Shown in pieces: positions 16,563-26,172 of a DNA stretch of 64,000 bases. The position numbers and the translations under genes are program-made. The stretch is from Shimia sp049116215 (lineage in GTDB: Bacteria; Pseudomonadota; Alphaproteobacteria; Rhodobacterales; Rhodobacteraceae), in assembly GCF_049116215.1 (NCBI RefSeq), contig NZ_JAGDZB010000003.1, positions 496,001 through 560,000 of the forward strand, read 5' to 3'. The notes beneath the pieces are model-generated. The model was not told the DNA's origin. It saw nothing but the letters and a program-made list of their open reading frames with translations, and did no database searches. Positions within the stretch are counted from its first letter, which is position 1. Every line of letters starts with the position of its first letter.

Positions 16563-17983
16563 GTGACATTCTGATCGTAGATGACGAACGCGATATCCGG
16601 GAGTTGGTTTCCGATATTTTGAAGGACGAAGGCTACACCACACGCCTCGCTGGGAACTCTGATGATGCGATGGCTGAGGTCACCAGTGCACAACCGGCGC
16701 TTATGATCCTCGATATCTGGCTCAAAGACAGCAATATGGATGGCATCGACATCCTGAAAGCTGTGAAAAACGATTATCCCGAAGTGCCGGTGGTGATCAT
16801 TTCTGGGCATGGAAACATTGAGATTGCGGTCGCTGCGATCAAACAAGGTGCTTATGATTTCATCGAGAAGCCGTTCAACATTGACCAGCTTTTGGTGGTG
16901 ATCAAACGGGCGATGGAAACCAGCCGCTTGCGCCGCGAAAACACTGAGTTGAAGCGACAGGACAGCAAGCCTGCGGAGTTAGTTGGAGAAAGTGCAGCCT
17001 TCCGGGGTATGATTTCTCAATTGGACAAGGTGACCCGTTCCAATGGACGGGTGATGTTGACTGGTCCGGCCGGCGTTGGGAAGGACGTGGCGGCGCGCTA
17101 CATTCACGCCAATTCCAACAGGGCTGGAGCGCCGTTTGTGACGGTGTCCTGCGCGGGAATGGATCCGGATCGGGTGGAAGAAATCTTGTTCGGTCGTGAA
17201 AGCGCGGAACGGGGCGTTGAGACCGGTCTGTTGGAACAGGCCAATGGCGGTGTGATTTATTTTGATGAAGTGGCGGATATGCCTTTGGCGGCGCAAAGTA
17301 AAATTCTGCGCGTTTTGGTGGATCAGCAGTTCACACGTGTCGGTGGAGCCAAAAAGGTGCGGGTTGATCTGCGGGTGATTTCCTCGACGAACCGCAACCT
17401 GAAGCAAGCGATTGATGCAGGTGTGTTTCGTGAGGAACTGTACCACCGTCTAAACGTCGTGCCGATCGCGGTGCCATCTTTGGAAGAGCGGCGCGAAGAT
17501 ATTCCTGAGTTGGCAGCCTATTTCCTTGCACAATTGCATGACGGTCAAGGCCTGCCACTGCGCGAGTTGAGTGCGGATGCCGCGGCACTGATGCAAACTA
17601 TGGTGTGGCCCGGCAACGTGCGGCAGTTGAAGAACCTGATTGAGCGAGTCTTGATTTTGGGTGACGGGCAGGGGCCGATTGAATGTCGCGAGCTGCCTGG
17701 CGAGACCGATGCCCCTGCCGAAGAGGGTCGTGTGGTGCTGTCTGGTGCATTGGCAACCTTGCCTTTGCGTGAGGCGCGTGAGGCGTTTGAGCGGGAATAT
17801 TTGCTGACGCAAATCAATCGGTTTGGTGGCAATATCAGCCGCACCGCCAGTTTTGTCGGTATGGAGCGTAGTGCGTTGCACCGCAAGCTGAAGTCGCTGG
17901 GCGTTGTGACCTCCAACAAAGCAGGAACACGGGTGGCGCATGTCACAGCTGAGGAAGAAGAAGAGGCGCGTGAAGTCGGGTAA
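16559..17983 (+). CDS. ntrX: Response regulator NtrX, GAFTGA-less
   Basis: 474 aa. Receiver with D52 (LMILDIWLKDSNMDG, with the longer NtrX-type loop), AAA+ domain with Walker A GPAGVGKD (about residue 169), Walker B IYFDEVAD (D236), MVWPGNVRQLKNLIE, then a Fis-like helix-turn-helix (ISRTASFVGMERSALHRKL). Where GAFTGA would stand there is ILFGRESAERGVETG, so contact with sigma-54 is not expected. The C-terminus ends in an acidic EEEEEAREVG tail. It forms a pair with ntrY through a 4-bp overlap. Confidence 0.95.
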   Translation: MSDILIVDDERDIRELVSDILKDEGYTTRLAGNSDDAMAEVTSAQPALMILDIWLKDSNMDGIDILKAVKNDYPEVPVVIISGHGNIEIAVAAIKQGAYDFIEKPFNIDQLLVVIKRAMETSRLRRENTELKRQDSKPAELVGESAAFRGMISQLDKVTRSNGRVMLTGPAGVGKDVAARYIHANSNRAGAPFVTVSCAGMDPDRVEEILFGRESAERGVETGLLEQANGGVIYFDEVADMPLAAQSKILRVLVDQQFTRVGGAKKVRVDLRVISSTNRNLKQAIDAGVFREELYHRLNVVPIAVPSLEERREDIPELAAYFLAQLHDGQGLPLRELSADAAALMQTMVWPGNVRQLKNLIERVLILGDGQGPIECRELPGETDAPAEEGRVVLSGALATLPLREAREAFEREYLLTQINRFGGNISRTASFVGMERSALHRKLKSLGVVTSNKAGTRVAHVTAEEEEEAREVG

Positions 17984-18001
17984 CCCTGGCTTTTCAAACC
18001 T

Positions 18002-18433
18002 TTAGAGTGGCTTGCTTAAGTCGATGATCACACGACCGTTGTCCGTTCGCAGGCCGCAGATGTCGGGGCTGAGATATGGGGCAACGGTGATGGGCGCGTA
18101 AGAGCGACCGGCAATCTGTTCGTCTTTACAATAAGGAATGGTCACGCGGGCATAACCGCGTTCTTCCATACAATTGCGGGCAGCGGTGTAGCGTGGCCCT
18201 TCGTTGATGTCGTAGCTTTCAGGACGCTGGCCAATCACCCTGCCGTCGGCTGCGTAAATCGGCCACCAATCGGTGACGATTCGCGGCGGGTATCTGTCGG
18301 CCGCAAGCCGGTTACATTGCGCCTGATCCACGTTGCGCTCGGTTTTGGTTTTGCCTGGTTGATACATGGTGGAGAACTCTGTGCAGCCAGAAATGGCCAG
18401 TAACAGACATCCGATGAGCAAAGGGTGTTTCAT
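18002..18433 (-). CDS. Small lipoprotein, paralogue of the next gene
   Basis: 143 aa. The N-terminus MKHPLLIGCLLLAISGC is a lipoprotein signal with a lipobox ending at Cys17. The rest is soluble, with a Cys-rich pattern (AQCNRLAADRYPP, ARNCMEERGYARVTIPYC, EQIAGRSYAPI) repeated in the upstream neighbour. The ATG at 18433 has AAGGA upstream; a longer TTG start is possible. Probably an outer-membrane or periplasm-anchored protein of unknown function, co-transcribed with 18459-18941 (25-bp gap). Confidence 0.7.
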   Translation of the reverse strand: MKHPLLIGCLLLAISGCTEFSTMYQPGKTKTERNVDQAQCNRLAADRYPPRIVTDWWPIYAADGRVIGQRPESYDINEGPRYTAARNCMEERGYARVTIPYCKDEQIAGRSYAPITVAPYLSPDICGLRTDNGRVIIDLSKPL

Positions 18434-18458
18434 GACATGTTTCCTTGGCAAGACCGGG

Positions 18459-18941
18459 TCACACCGGTTTGTTGAGATCCACTAGGGCGACGCCGCCGCT
18501 TTGTGCCCGGATGGCGCAGAGATTTGGGGCTGGTTTCGGCGCCCCTTTGACCGGTGTAAACTGTCGACCAGCCAGTTGCTCTTCGGTACACACCGGATGG
18601 GTCACGGCGGTATAGCCCTTCAAAGACATACAGTCGCGACGGTGTTCGGCGCGCATGCCAGCGTTTACATCGCGGGTCTGGATGTGGTTGCCGCCATAGT
18701 ACCCCGGGTATCCGCCCCAGTATCCGCCAACGTAGCCGCCATACCCGCCGTGGTAGCCGCCGTAGACAGTTGTGGTGAATGTTGCGGAGGGAAAGAGGCG
18801 GTTGGCCTCAACAGAACAGGCCGTATCATCATATGACGCGGTTTCGCGGGTGACGCCGGATTTGGCAAAGCCAGAGTAGGAGGTTGGGCTACATGCCGTA
18901 AGAGATATGCCTAAAATGGCAAAAAGGGCCGCTGTCCGCAT
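18459..18941 (-). CDS. Small Gly/Tyr-rich lipoprotein, paralogue of its neighbour
   Basis: 160 aa, starting MRTAALFAILGISLTAC with a lipobox Cys17. A Gly/Tyr-rich stretch of about 25 residues (built from GGY repeats such as YGGYHGGYGGYVGGYWGGY) lies in the middle. The C-terminal part repeats the neighbour's pattern: RRDCMSLKGYTAVTHPVC, EQLAGRQFTP, then LCAIRAQSGGVALVDLNKPV, against LSKPL in the neighbour. This is a tandem duplication that has diverged. It is divergent from trkA. Function unknown; surface or periplasmic location is inferred from the lipobox. Confidence 0.7.
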   Translation of the reverse strand: MRTAALFAILGISLTACSPTSYSGFAKSGVTRETASYDDTACSVEANRLFPSATFTTTVYGGYHGGYGGYVGGYWGGYPGYYGGNHIQTRDVNAGMRAEHRRDCMSLKGYTAVTHPVCTEEQLAGRQFTPVKGAPKPAPNLCAIRAQSGGVALVDLNKPV

Positions 18942-19075
18942 GAGACTCACCTTTAACGCAAATGCTTGAAACTTAAGCCAATCAAAGCCCGTCTGGCTTC
19001 TGGGGTCAATGGTAACAATTGACCTGCCTTCCCCCTTCTGGCATGGCTGAGAGCCGAAACCCAAGAGGGAAGCAC

Positions 19076-20452
19076 ATGAAGGTCATTATCTGTGGGGCCG
19101 GTCAGGTTGGGTGGCAGATTGCCCGCCATTTGTCCGGAGAAAACAATGACGTTACCGTTGTTGACAACAACCCCGAGCTGGTGCGGCGCGCCACGGATAC
19201 GTTGGATGTTCAAGGCATTGCAGGATTTGCAAGCTATCCGGATGTGTTGGATCGCGCAGGCGCGCGGGACGCAGATATGGTGATTGCCGCGACCTATTCT
19301 GATGAGGTCAATATGGTGACCTGCCAAGTGGCGCATTCGGTTTTTTCGGTGCCGCGCAAGATTGCCCGTTTGCGCAGCCAGTCTTATTTGGATGTGCTGT
19401 ATTCTGACCTGTATCGACGAGATCACATGCCAATTGACGTGGTGATTTCGCCAGAACGCGAAGTGGCGGATGCGGCGCTGAAGCGTTTGGCGACGCCCAA
19501 GGCCTTTGATGCGGAGACGTTCCTAGGTGGCAAAGTTCAAATGCTGGGCCTGACATTGGACGAGGATTGTCCGGTGGTGAACACGCCTCTGCGCCAGCTG
19601 ACCGATCTGTTTTCGACATTGAGCGCGGTGGTGGTTGGGGTGCGGCGCAAGGGATCACTGATCGCGCCGGAGCCGGGGGATCAGCTTTTTGTCGGGGATG
19701 ACATTTATGTCTTCACACTTGCTGAAGACGTCAACCGGACCATGGAAGTGTTTGGCAAGCAGCAGAAAAAACAGGACCGCGCGGTGATTGTGGGCGGCGG
19801 GAACGTTGGGTTGATGGTGGCACAACGGCTTGAAGCCAGCGCCTCACGGGTGCGCACAAAGATCATCGAACGGGATCGGAAGGTGGCTGAACGCGCGGCC
19901 GAAGCGCTGGAACGGACCATTGTTTTAAACGGCGACGGTATGGATGTGGCGCTTTTGGCAGAAGCCGGCGTGGACCGGGCGGACGCAGTGCTGGCTGTGA
20001 CCGATGATGACAAGACCAACATGTTGGCCTCTGTACGGTCGAAGTCCGCAGGGTGTCCATTGGCGATCTCTTTGATCAACGATCCAACTTTGGCGCCGCT
20101 GATGACGCCGTTGGAGATTGATGCGTTTATCAACCCGCGCGCCACAACGGTGAGTTCGATCCTACGTCACATTCGACATGGACGGGTGAAAGACGTTTAT
20201 TCTGTGGGTGACACAGAAGCGGAGATCATCGAGGCCGAGGTGCTGTCGACATCGCCGATTGCAGGCCAAATGGTGCGCGACATTGATTTTCCTGAGGGTG
20301 TGTTGATCGGGGCCATTTTAAAAGGGACTGAGGTGGTGAAACCCAAAGGCGGGACGCGCATCGATGAAGGCGATGTGATAGTGCTGTTTTCCCTGACCGC
20401 AGACGTGCCCGAAGTGGAGCGGTTACTGCAAGTTTCCATCGACTTTTTCTAA
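19076..20452 (+). CDS. trkA: Trk potassium uptake regulatory protein TrkA
   Basis: 458 aa peripheral membrane protein with two RCK units, each with a Rossmann NAD-binding start: VIICGAGQVGWQIARHL at the N-terminus and VIVGGGNVGLMVAQRL near residue 235, followed by TrkA-C domains. It gates the TrkH potassium channel. The ATG at 19076 is preceded by AAGAGGGA; upstream in-frame codons to 19019 are not needed. trkH starts 3 bp after its stop. Confidence 0.95.
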   Translation: MKVIICGAGQVGWQIARHLSGENNDVTVVDNNPELVRRATDTLDVQGIAGFASYPDVLDRAGARDADMVIAATYSDEVNMVTCQVAHSVFSVPRKIARLRSQSYLDVLYSDLYRRDHMPIDVVISPEREVADAALKRLATPKAFDAETFLGGKVQMLGLTLDEDCPVVNTPLRQLTDLFSTLSAVVVGVRRKGSLIAPEPGDQLFVGDDIYVFTLAEDVNRTMEVFGKQQKKQDRAVIVGGGNVGLMVAQRLEASASRVRTKIIERDRKVAERAAEALERTIVLNGDGMDVALLAEAGVDRADAVLAVTDDDKTNMLASVRSKSAGCPLAISLINDPTLAPLMTPLEIDAFINPRATTVSSILRHIRHGRVKDVYSVGDTEAEIIEAEVLSTSPIAGQMVRDIDFPEGVLIGAILKGTEVVKPKGGTRIDEGDVIVLFSLTADVPEVERLLQVSIDFF

Positions 20453-20455
20453 GCC

Positions 20456-21976
20456 ATGAAGCTGAGCCTGTCACAAATTCCCCTGCTTGTGCAGATGGTG
20501 CTGTTTTCCGGCTTTATGATGTTTGTGCCGGCGGCGCTGGCCTCCCATCAGGACCAGCATTTTGTCGCGCGTATGTTCTTTTACGGTGGCATTCTGGTGC
20601 TCTTTACCTGCGTGCTGATTGCGATCGCAATCCAGGGCACGACGCGCCAAGCACGGACGTCTGACAATCTTAAAGCGTTGTTTTTTGCCATCACGCTGTT
20701 GCCAGCGGTGTTGGCGTGGCCAATGTATGAAGCGCTCGATGTGGTGCCTTTTCTGGACGTGTATTTTGAGATGGTCAGCAGTCTGACCACCACAGGCATG
20801 ACCATTTATGAGCCTGCAAGCATGCTGGTGGATCCGCTGCATTTGTGGCGTGGCATGGTGGGCTGGCTTGGCGGGTTGCTGATGTGGTTGGCGGCGGCGG
20901 CGGTGTTTGCCCCGCTTAGCCTGGGTGGATTTGAAGTGACCGCCGTTGGAGAGCCGGGCCAGGCGAGCGCAAGCCTAGGCCATATGCAACGTGCCCACCC
21001 AATGAAACGCTGGAGCAAGGCCGCACAGGCGTTGGTACCGATTTATGGCGGGCTGACCTTTGCTTTGGCCGTGATGTTGATTGTGCTTGGCGACAGTCCG
21101 TTTGTGGCAACCATGCATGCGATGGCGACCATGTCGACCAGCGGAATTTCCGCTGTTGGGGGCGTTGGATCCAGTGTTAGCGGTGTGCCAGGAGAGATGG
21201 TGATTTTCCTGTTTCTCTTGTTTGCCCTGTCACGCGGCACGTTCAGTTCGGACACCGGTGCCGTGCGCCGAAATAACCTTTGGGAAGATCCGGAGCTGCG
21301 GTTAGGGTTCTTGATTGTTGCGGTTGTGCCCACGGCGCTGTTCATGCGCCATTGGGTGGGCGCGTTTGAAGACAACGCGTTACAAGACCCGACGGCGGCG
21401 CTGAAGGCAGCGTGGGGCGGGGTGTTCACGGTGATGAGTTTCCTGACCACCACTGGTTTTCAGAGCGGCGAATGGGAAGTGGCGCGCGAATGGAGCGGGC
21501 TGTCTGCACCGGGCCTGATTCTCATGGCGTTGGCGATGGTAGGTGGCGGCGTGGCCACCACTGCCGGTGGTGTAAAGCTTTTGCGGGTCTATGCGCTTTA
21601 CGTGCAGGGGCTTGGGGAAATGGAGCGGCTGGTGCATCCAAATGTGGTGCTGGGTCGCCGTCGCACAGGCGCACGTCAGATCCGTCGCAAAGGGGCGGTG
21701 ATTGCCTGGGTGTTTTTCATGCTGTTTGCGCTGTCGATTGCGGCGGTGACAATTGCGTTGGCCCTGCTGGGGAATGATTTTCAAGAGGCGGCCATCTTGG
21801 CCATTTCGGCGCTGACCACGGCGGGTCCGCTGACCCAAATTGCCGGTGAGTTCCCAATTGCGATTTCGTCGCTTGGGGTCGCGGAAAAGCTCATTTTATG
21901 TGCAGCTATGACCTTTGGACGACTGGAGGCACTGGCCATCATCGCATTGATATCGCCGGATTTGTGGCAGAAATGA
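20456..21976 (+). CDS. trkH: Trk potassium uptake channel TrkH
   Basis: 506 aa integral membrane protein of the TrkH/Ktr superfamily. Four pore-loop/selectivity-filter repeats can be read in order: VSSLTTTGMTIYEP, MATMSTSGISAVGG, MSFLTTTGFQSGEW and ISALTTAGPLTQIA. It forms the potassium uptake system with TrkA, directly upstream. It begins MKLSLSQIPLLVQMVLFSG. A gap of 122 bp follows before hfq. Confidence 0.95.
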   Translation: MKLSLSQIPLLVQMVLFSGFMMFVPAALASHQDQHFVARMFFYGGILVLFTCVLIAIAIQGTTRQARTSDNLKALFFAITLLPAVLAWPMYEALDVVPFLDVYFEMVSSLTTTGMTIYEPASMLVDPLHLWRGMVGWLGGLLMWLAAAAVFAPLSLGGFEVTAVGEPGQASASLGHMQRAHPMKRWSKAAQALVPIYGGLTFALAVMLIVLGDSPFVATMHAMATMSTSGISAVGGVGSSVSGVPGEMVIFLFLLFALSRGTFSSDTGAVRRNNLWEDPELRLGFLIVAVVPTALFMRHWVGAFEDNALQDPTAALKAAWGGVFTVMSFLTTTGFQSGEWEVAREWSGLSAPGLILMALAMVGGGVATTAGGVKLLRVYALYVQGLGEMERLVHPNVVLGRRRTGARQIRRKGAVIAWVFFMLFALSIAAVTIALALLGNDFQEAAILAISALTTAGPLTQIAGEFPIAISSLGVAEKLILCAAMTFGRLEALAIIALISPDLWQK

Positions 21977-22098
21977 TGCGGTTTACGTAGGGCCGAACCA
22001 AAAACTTAACAATTTAGGCTGGTAAGTCACGAATCCACGTTCCATACTCCCTGCGCACGACTACCCGATGCATAAACAAGAACAAAGGCAAGCGCGAC

Positions 22099-22338
22099 AT
22101 GGCTTCGGATCGACAGAATCTCCAAGATGCATTTTTAAATCACGTCCGGAAAACCAAAGTTCCGGTGACTATTTTTCTGATCAATGGCGTAAAATTGCAG
22201 GGTGTGATCACCTGGTTTGACAATTTTTGTGTGTTGTTGCGCCGTGATGGTCAAAGCCAGTTGGTCTACAAACATGCGATCTCCACAATCATGCCGGCTC
22301 AGCCGATTTCTCTTTACGAGGGTGAAGACGCCTCTTGA
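22099..22338 (+). CDS. hfq: RNA chaperone Hfq
   Basis: 79 aa, the usual short alphaproteobacterial form. Sm1 (VPVTIFLINGVKLQGVITWF) and Sm2 (LVYKHAISTIMP) motifs are intact, including the YKHA signature of the RNA-binding pore. It mediates small RNA-mRNA pairing as a hexamer. There is no long C-terminal tail. It shares one base of its TGA with the hflX ATG, the widespread hfq-hflX pair. Confidence 0.98.
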   Translation: MASDRQNLQDAFLNHVRKTKVPVTIFLINGVKLQGVITWFDNFCVLLRRDGQSQLVYKHAISTIMPAQPISLYEGEDAS

Positions 22339-23612
22339 TGGAGCATGACACGCAGGTGACCCGCGCTTGGGTTCTGCATCCCGATATTTACGGCGCCGAT
22401 GTTCGGCGTGAGGCCTCTTTCGCATTGGAAGAGGCCATTGCACTTGCGGACGCTTTGCCGGAACTGGAAGTGGTTGGCTCAAACGTGGTGCGCTTGCCGC
22501 GGGCGCAGCCGGGCACGCTTTTTGGATCCGGCAAAATTGAAGAGCTGAAGGCGCTGTTCAAAGCCAATGAGGTCGAGCTGGTCCTGATCGACGGGCCCGT
22601 GACACCGGTGCAGCAGCGCAACCTTGAGAAAGAGTGGAAGGTCAAACTTCTGGACCGGACCGGGTTGATCCTCGAGATCTTCTCCGATCGTGCTCGTACG
22701 CGCGAAGGTGTTCTGCAGGTCGAGATGGCGGCGCTGTCGTATCAGCGCACCCGACTGGTGCGGGCCTGGACCCACCTGGAACGTCAGCGAGGCGGTCTTG
22801 GGTTTGTCGGTGGTCCCGGTGAAACCCAGATTGAGGCTGACAGACGGGCCATTGATGACCATCTGGTGCGGCTGCGGCGGCAGTTGTCCAAAGTTGTGAA
22901 AACCCGTGAGCTGCACCGTAAGGCGCGGGCCAAGGTGCCGTTCCCAATTGTGGCGCTTGTGGGCTATACCAACGCTGGGAAATCCACACTTTTCAACCGC
23001 GTGACCGGTGCAGATGTGATGGCCAAAGATATGCTTTTTGCCACGCTGGACCCAACCATGCGGGCGGTGGAATTGCCCAACAACGGGCCAGAAGTGATCC
23101 TTTCTGACACGGTGGGATTCATCAGTGACTTGCCCACGCAGTTGGTGGCGGCGTTCCGCGCGACTTTGGAAGAAGTGCTGGCAGCGGATTTGGTTCTGCA
23201 TGTGCGGGATATTGCGCACCCGGAAAGCCAGCATCAAGCCGAAGATGTGACCACCATTCTGGAAACTTTGGGCTTGAGTGAAGACACGCCGCAAATCGAA
23301 GTTTGGAACAAGATCGACCTGCTCAGCGCCGATGATCGCGACGCTGTGGTGGCCAAGGCGGACCGCGAGAATGCGATCTTTGCAGTGTCTGCGGTGAGTG
23401 GCCAAGGGCTAGACGAGATGTTTGCCGCCATTGCCCAGGCGCTGGCAGGCGACAAAACTCGTGAAGTCCTCAAGTTGTCATTTGCCGATGGCAAAGGCCG
23501 GGCCTGGCTGTTCAAAGAAGGTGTTGTCGAAGATGAGCAGCAAGCCGAAGACGGGTTTGAGCTCACCGTTCACTGGACACCAAAACAACGCGCCCAGTTC
23601 GAAAGCCTCTAA
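22338..23612 (+). CDS. hflX: Ribosome-splitting GTPase HflX
   Basis: 424 aa from the ATG at 22338 (a TTG one codon earlier is not needed). The N-terminal HflX domain has GSGKIEELKALF and the glycine-rich linker GFVGGPGETQIEADRR; the GTPase domain shows G1 GYTNAGKST, the G3 segment LSDTVGFISDLP, and G4 VWNKIDLL. It splits stalled or stressed ribosomes (family knowledge). It ends 10 bp before the convergent penicillin acylase-type gene. Confidence 0.96.
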   Translation: MEHDTQVTRAWVLHPDIYGADVRREASFALEEAIALADALPELEVVGSNVVRLPRAQPGTLFGSGKIEELKALFKANEVELVLIDGPVTPVQQRNLEKEWKVKLLDRTGLILEIFSDRARTREGVLQVEMAALSYQRTRLVRAWTHLERQRGGLGFVGGPGETQIEADRRAIDDHLVRLRRQLSKVVKTRELHRKARAKVPFPIVALVGYTNAGKSTLFNRVTGADVMAKDMLFATLDPTMRAVELPNNGPEVILSDTVGFISDLPTQLVAAFRATLEEVLAADLVLHVRDIAHPESQHQAEDVTTILETLGLSEDTPQIEVWNKIDLLSADDRDAVVAKADRENAIFAVSAVSGQGLDEMFAAIAQALAGDKTREVLKLSFADGKGRAWLFKEGVVEDEQQAEDGFELTVHWTPKQRAQFESL

Positions 23613-23622
23613 ACTTTTACTG

Positions 23623-26091
23623 CTACTGCGCGCGCGGCTGCAATGTGGTAACACCCACTGCGGCAGCGCGCGCCAGTTCTTCATCCAGAGACATTGGAAT
23701 GTACTCGCCACGGCGCCACAGTTGGGCCATGTCGTCGTAAAATCGCGACAGGAAGTGTCCTGATTGTCCGGTGGAGATGATGAACACCGAGCTGTCTGGG
23801 TCTGCAAAATCATAGACACCACGATAGCCGGCGGCGTGTACGTTCAGGAATGGATTGGCACCGCTGCCAGCGGTTTTGCCACGTTGCAGGGTGTTGTCAC
23901 CGCCGGATGTAGATTGGCGGATGTTCACAAAGTACCGTAGAACTGGCACCTTTCCAAGGACTTGGTGGTCGTGGGTGGCTTGGTGCACGTCGCCCCAACG
24001 TAGGGCTTCGAGTTGTTGGCCGTAGCGTTCTTCTATCGCGATCAGCGCATCGTCCAACGCCATGCGGGCCATGTCGGCACAGGTTTCTTTTGGTGCGCTT
24101 TGGCGCACGTTGCACCACTCTGCTGCGCCGCCAACATTGCGGAACACACGTTCGATGAAGAGCGGCTCAACGTGGGTGAATTCATCTGCCAGCGGGCCGA
24201 GGTCGTCACGGATCAGGCGGTCCTGCAGGGCGCGGGTCCAGGCGGCGTAGATCAACGGCTCCGGCATATGTTCGTTCATTTCGCCGTTCCATTCTGACAG
24301 CAACGTAAGAGCACGTTGGCGTTGGCGTTCGCGGGAGCCTTCCGGGGCAGCCTCGCCAGTGAACCAGAGGTCTGCGCCAATCAATGGGAGTAGGGCGCGG
24401 GCGGAAAAGCTGACGGTGTCCAGCTGGGCCTCGATGAAGCTGTCCCGGGTGTGCACACGGCGGGATTGCATCAGAAGGGTCCAGCGTTGGATGCGCTGGC
24501 TGTCGCCCCAAACGTGGGAAATATGCGCGGGGAACGGGCGCTCAACCAGTTTGTTGTTGGTGTTGCCGACGATGCCTCCAACCGGCTCGATAAAGGACGG
24601 ATTGGCGGCGGTATCCAGCGTGCCTTGCCAGCGGTTCTCTGCGCGCCAACCGAGGGCGGGCAGGCGGCCCTGGCTTTGATGTCTGGCATCGCGTTTGGGC
24701 AGAGCACCTATCAACTTCATGCCGATGTTTTCACGATCTGCGAGAGTCAGTGTGAGACCAGGCGCAATATGGCCTTTGGTGGCTTCCATGCCATCTTCGA
24801 CCGAGGTCGCAAACATCAATGCCATCAAGGCACTTGTTGATGTGTCTCGTGGGCTTAGCGCTGTCCAGTTTAAGGCTGCGACATGGCCTGGAGGTGTAAT
24901 TGAGTTCAGGTTGAAATCGGATCCTGGCAGGACAGGACCATTGTCGGTCCAGCGCAGCGTCAGGGTAATTGGTGCACTGTCTTTGATGGTGACAATGGAT
25001 TTACGGGTGGCAAACGGTTTGAAGCCGTTTGGGGTGCGGTAGTTTTCCGAATTGGTCGGATCAAGCTCCTCGATCATAATGTCTTGATCGTCGACATAGG
25101 CCGCTGTGACACCCCAGCCAAGATCGTTGCTGCGACCTGCCAGAACTACCGGAATACCGGGAATTGTGGCGCCAATTACGCCTCCGGAAGAGAGCTCTAA
25201 GCGGGCGAGGTACCAAATGGCAGGCGCAGACAAGCCGAGGTGCGGATCGTTGGCCAGAAGGGTACCTCCGGAGGCGCTTCGGTTTGGTGCTGCGGCCCAG
25301 GCGTTGGACGCGCCGGAGAGGCTTGGCAGGGCAAATGGTGAGAGCGGGTGCTCCGGCAGTGGCGTGCTTTTGGCAAACTTTCGCGTGTTGGGCACAAGGC
25401 TGGAATATTCGGGTAGCGCGGCGATGCCGGTGCCAGGCGCGTCCGGCAAGATGTCGACAAGGCGGGCCTGATCCGGCAGCGCCAGCGAGGTGCGGGCGCG
25501 CAGCACTTCGAATTGCATATGGCCGGTGAGCTGAAGTGCCATGAGTTTTTGCAAGGCGATGGAGTCCGATGGTTGCCACGGAGCAAAGCTTTGTTTGAAC
25601 AGGAACAATTCAGGAGCGCCGCGTCCTAAGGCTTCGGTATTCACTTCGTCGATGCGGGCGTTGACGCCACGTGCGTAGGCCTCAAGTGCCGCGAGTGTTT
25701 CGTCATCTTGCACACGCACGGACTGGCGCGCGGCACCGGCCAAGTCAAAACGGCGCATGAGTTTGTCGATGTCTAGAGTACGCGGACCAAAAACTTCGGA
25801 GAGTCGGCCTTGCACCGTGCGGCGCAGGGTTAGCATTTGCCACAGACGGTCCTGCGCGTGGGCATAGCCAAGACCAAAGAAGACATCTTCGTCGGATTCG
25901 CCAAAGATGTGTGGCACGTTGGCATTATTGCGCACAATTTCCACGGGATCTGTGATGCCAGCGACAGATAGAGATTTGTCGTAGGTTGGCAGACTGCGCG
26001 AGGCGAGGAAGTAGATTAGTGCGACACCAAGCACACATAGAATCACCAGGCCGCTCGCGATCCGCAAAAGCCATTGAAAGAATGTGGTCAT
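23623..26091 (-). CDS. Penicillin acylase family (Ntn-hydrolase) protein
   Basis: 822 aa. A single N-terminal hydrophobic segment (residues 8-30) acts as membrane anchor or signal. The precursor should be cut autocatalytically before Ser262 in SGASNAWAAAPNRS, giving the N-terminal nucleophile of the beta chain; NDPHLGLSAP follows as expected. The family includes penicillin G acylases and acyl-homoserine-lactone acylases such as PvdQ and QuiP; the substrate here cannot be read from the sequence, though AHL or another acyl amide is plausible in a Roseobacter. The ATG at 26091 follows AAGGGCAG. Convergent with hflX and divergent from the dehydrogenase gene. Confidence 0.88.
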   Translation of the reverse strand: MTTFFQWLLRIASGLVILCVLGVALIYFLASRSLPTYDKSLSVAGITDPVEIVRNNANVPHIFGESDEDVFFGLGYAHAQDRLWQMLTLRRTVQGRLSEVFGPRTLDIDKLMRRFDLAGAARQSVRVQDDETLAALEAYARGVNARIDEVNTEALGRGAPELFLFKQSFAPWQPSDSIALQKLMALQLTGHMQFEVLRARTSLALPDQARLVDILPDAPGTGIAALPEYSSLVPNTRKFAKSTPLPEHPLSPFALPSLSGASNAWAAAPNRSASGGTLLANDPHLGLSAPAIWYLARLELSSGGVIGATIPGIPVVLAGRSNDLGWGVTAAYVDDQDIMIEELDPTNSENYRTPNGFKPFATRKSIVTIKDSAPITLTLRWTDNGPVLPGSDFNLNSITPPGHVAALNWTALSPRDTSTSALMALMFATSVEDGMEATKGHIAPGLTLTLADRENIGMKLIGALPKRDARHQSQGRLPALGWRAENRWQGTLDTAANPSFIEPVGGIVGNTNNKLVERPFPAHISHVWGDSQRIQRWTLLMQSRRVHTRDSFIEAQLDTVSFSARALLPLIGADLWFTGEAAPEGSRERQRQRALTLLSEWNGEMNEHMPEPLIYAAWTRALQDRLIRDDLGPLADEFTHVEPLFIERVFRNVGGAAEWCNVRQSAPKETCADMARMALDDALIAIEERYGQQLEALRWGDVHQATHDHQVLGKVPVLRYFVNIRQSTSGGDNTLQRGKTAGSGANPFLNVHAAGYRGVYDFADPDSSVFIISTGQSGHFLSRFYDDMAQLWRRGEYIPMSLDEELARAAAVGVTTLQPRAQ

Positions 26092-26172
26092 AGGGCTGCC
26101 CTTGTTTGTTCTTGCCTTCTGCTTGCGCAGGCGAGACAAGTATTACGACAATAGACAGTTGGGGAAAAGACG

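Noticed and set aside
22479..23405. Minus-strand ORF of 308 codons inside hflX
   Set aside because: Antisense to an intact GTPase gene; no recognisable motif.
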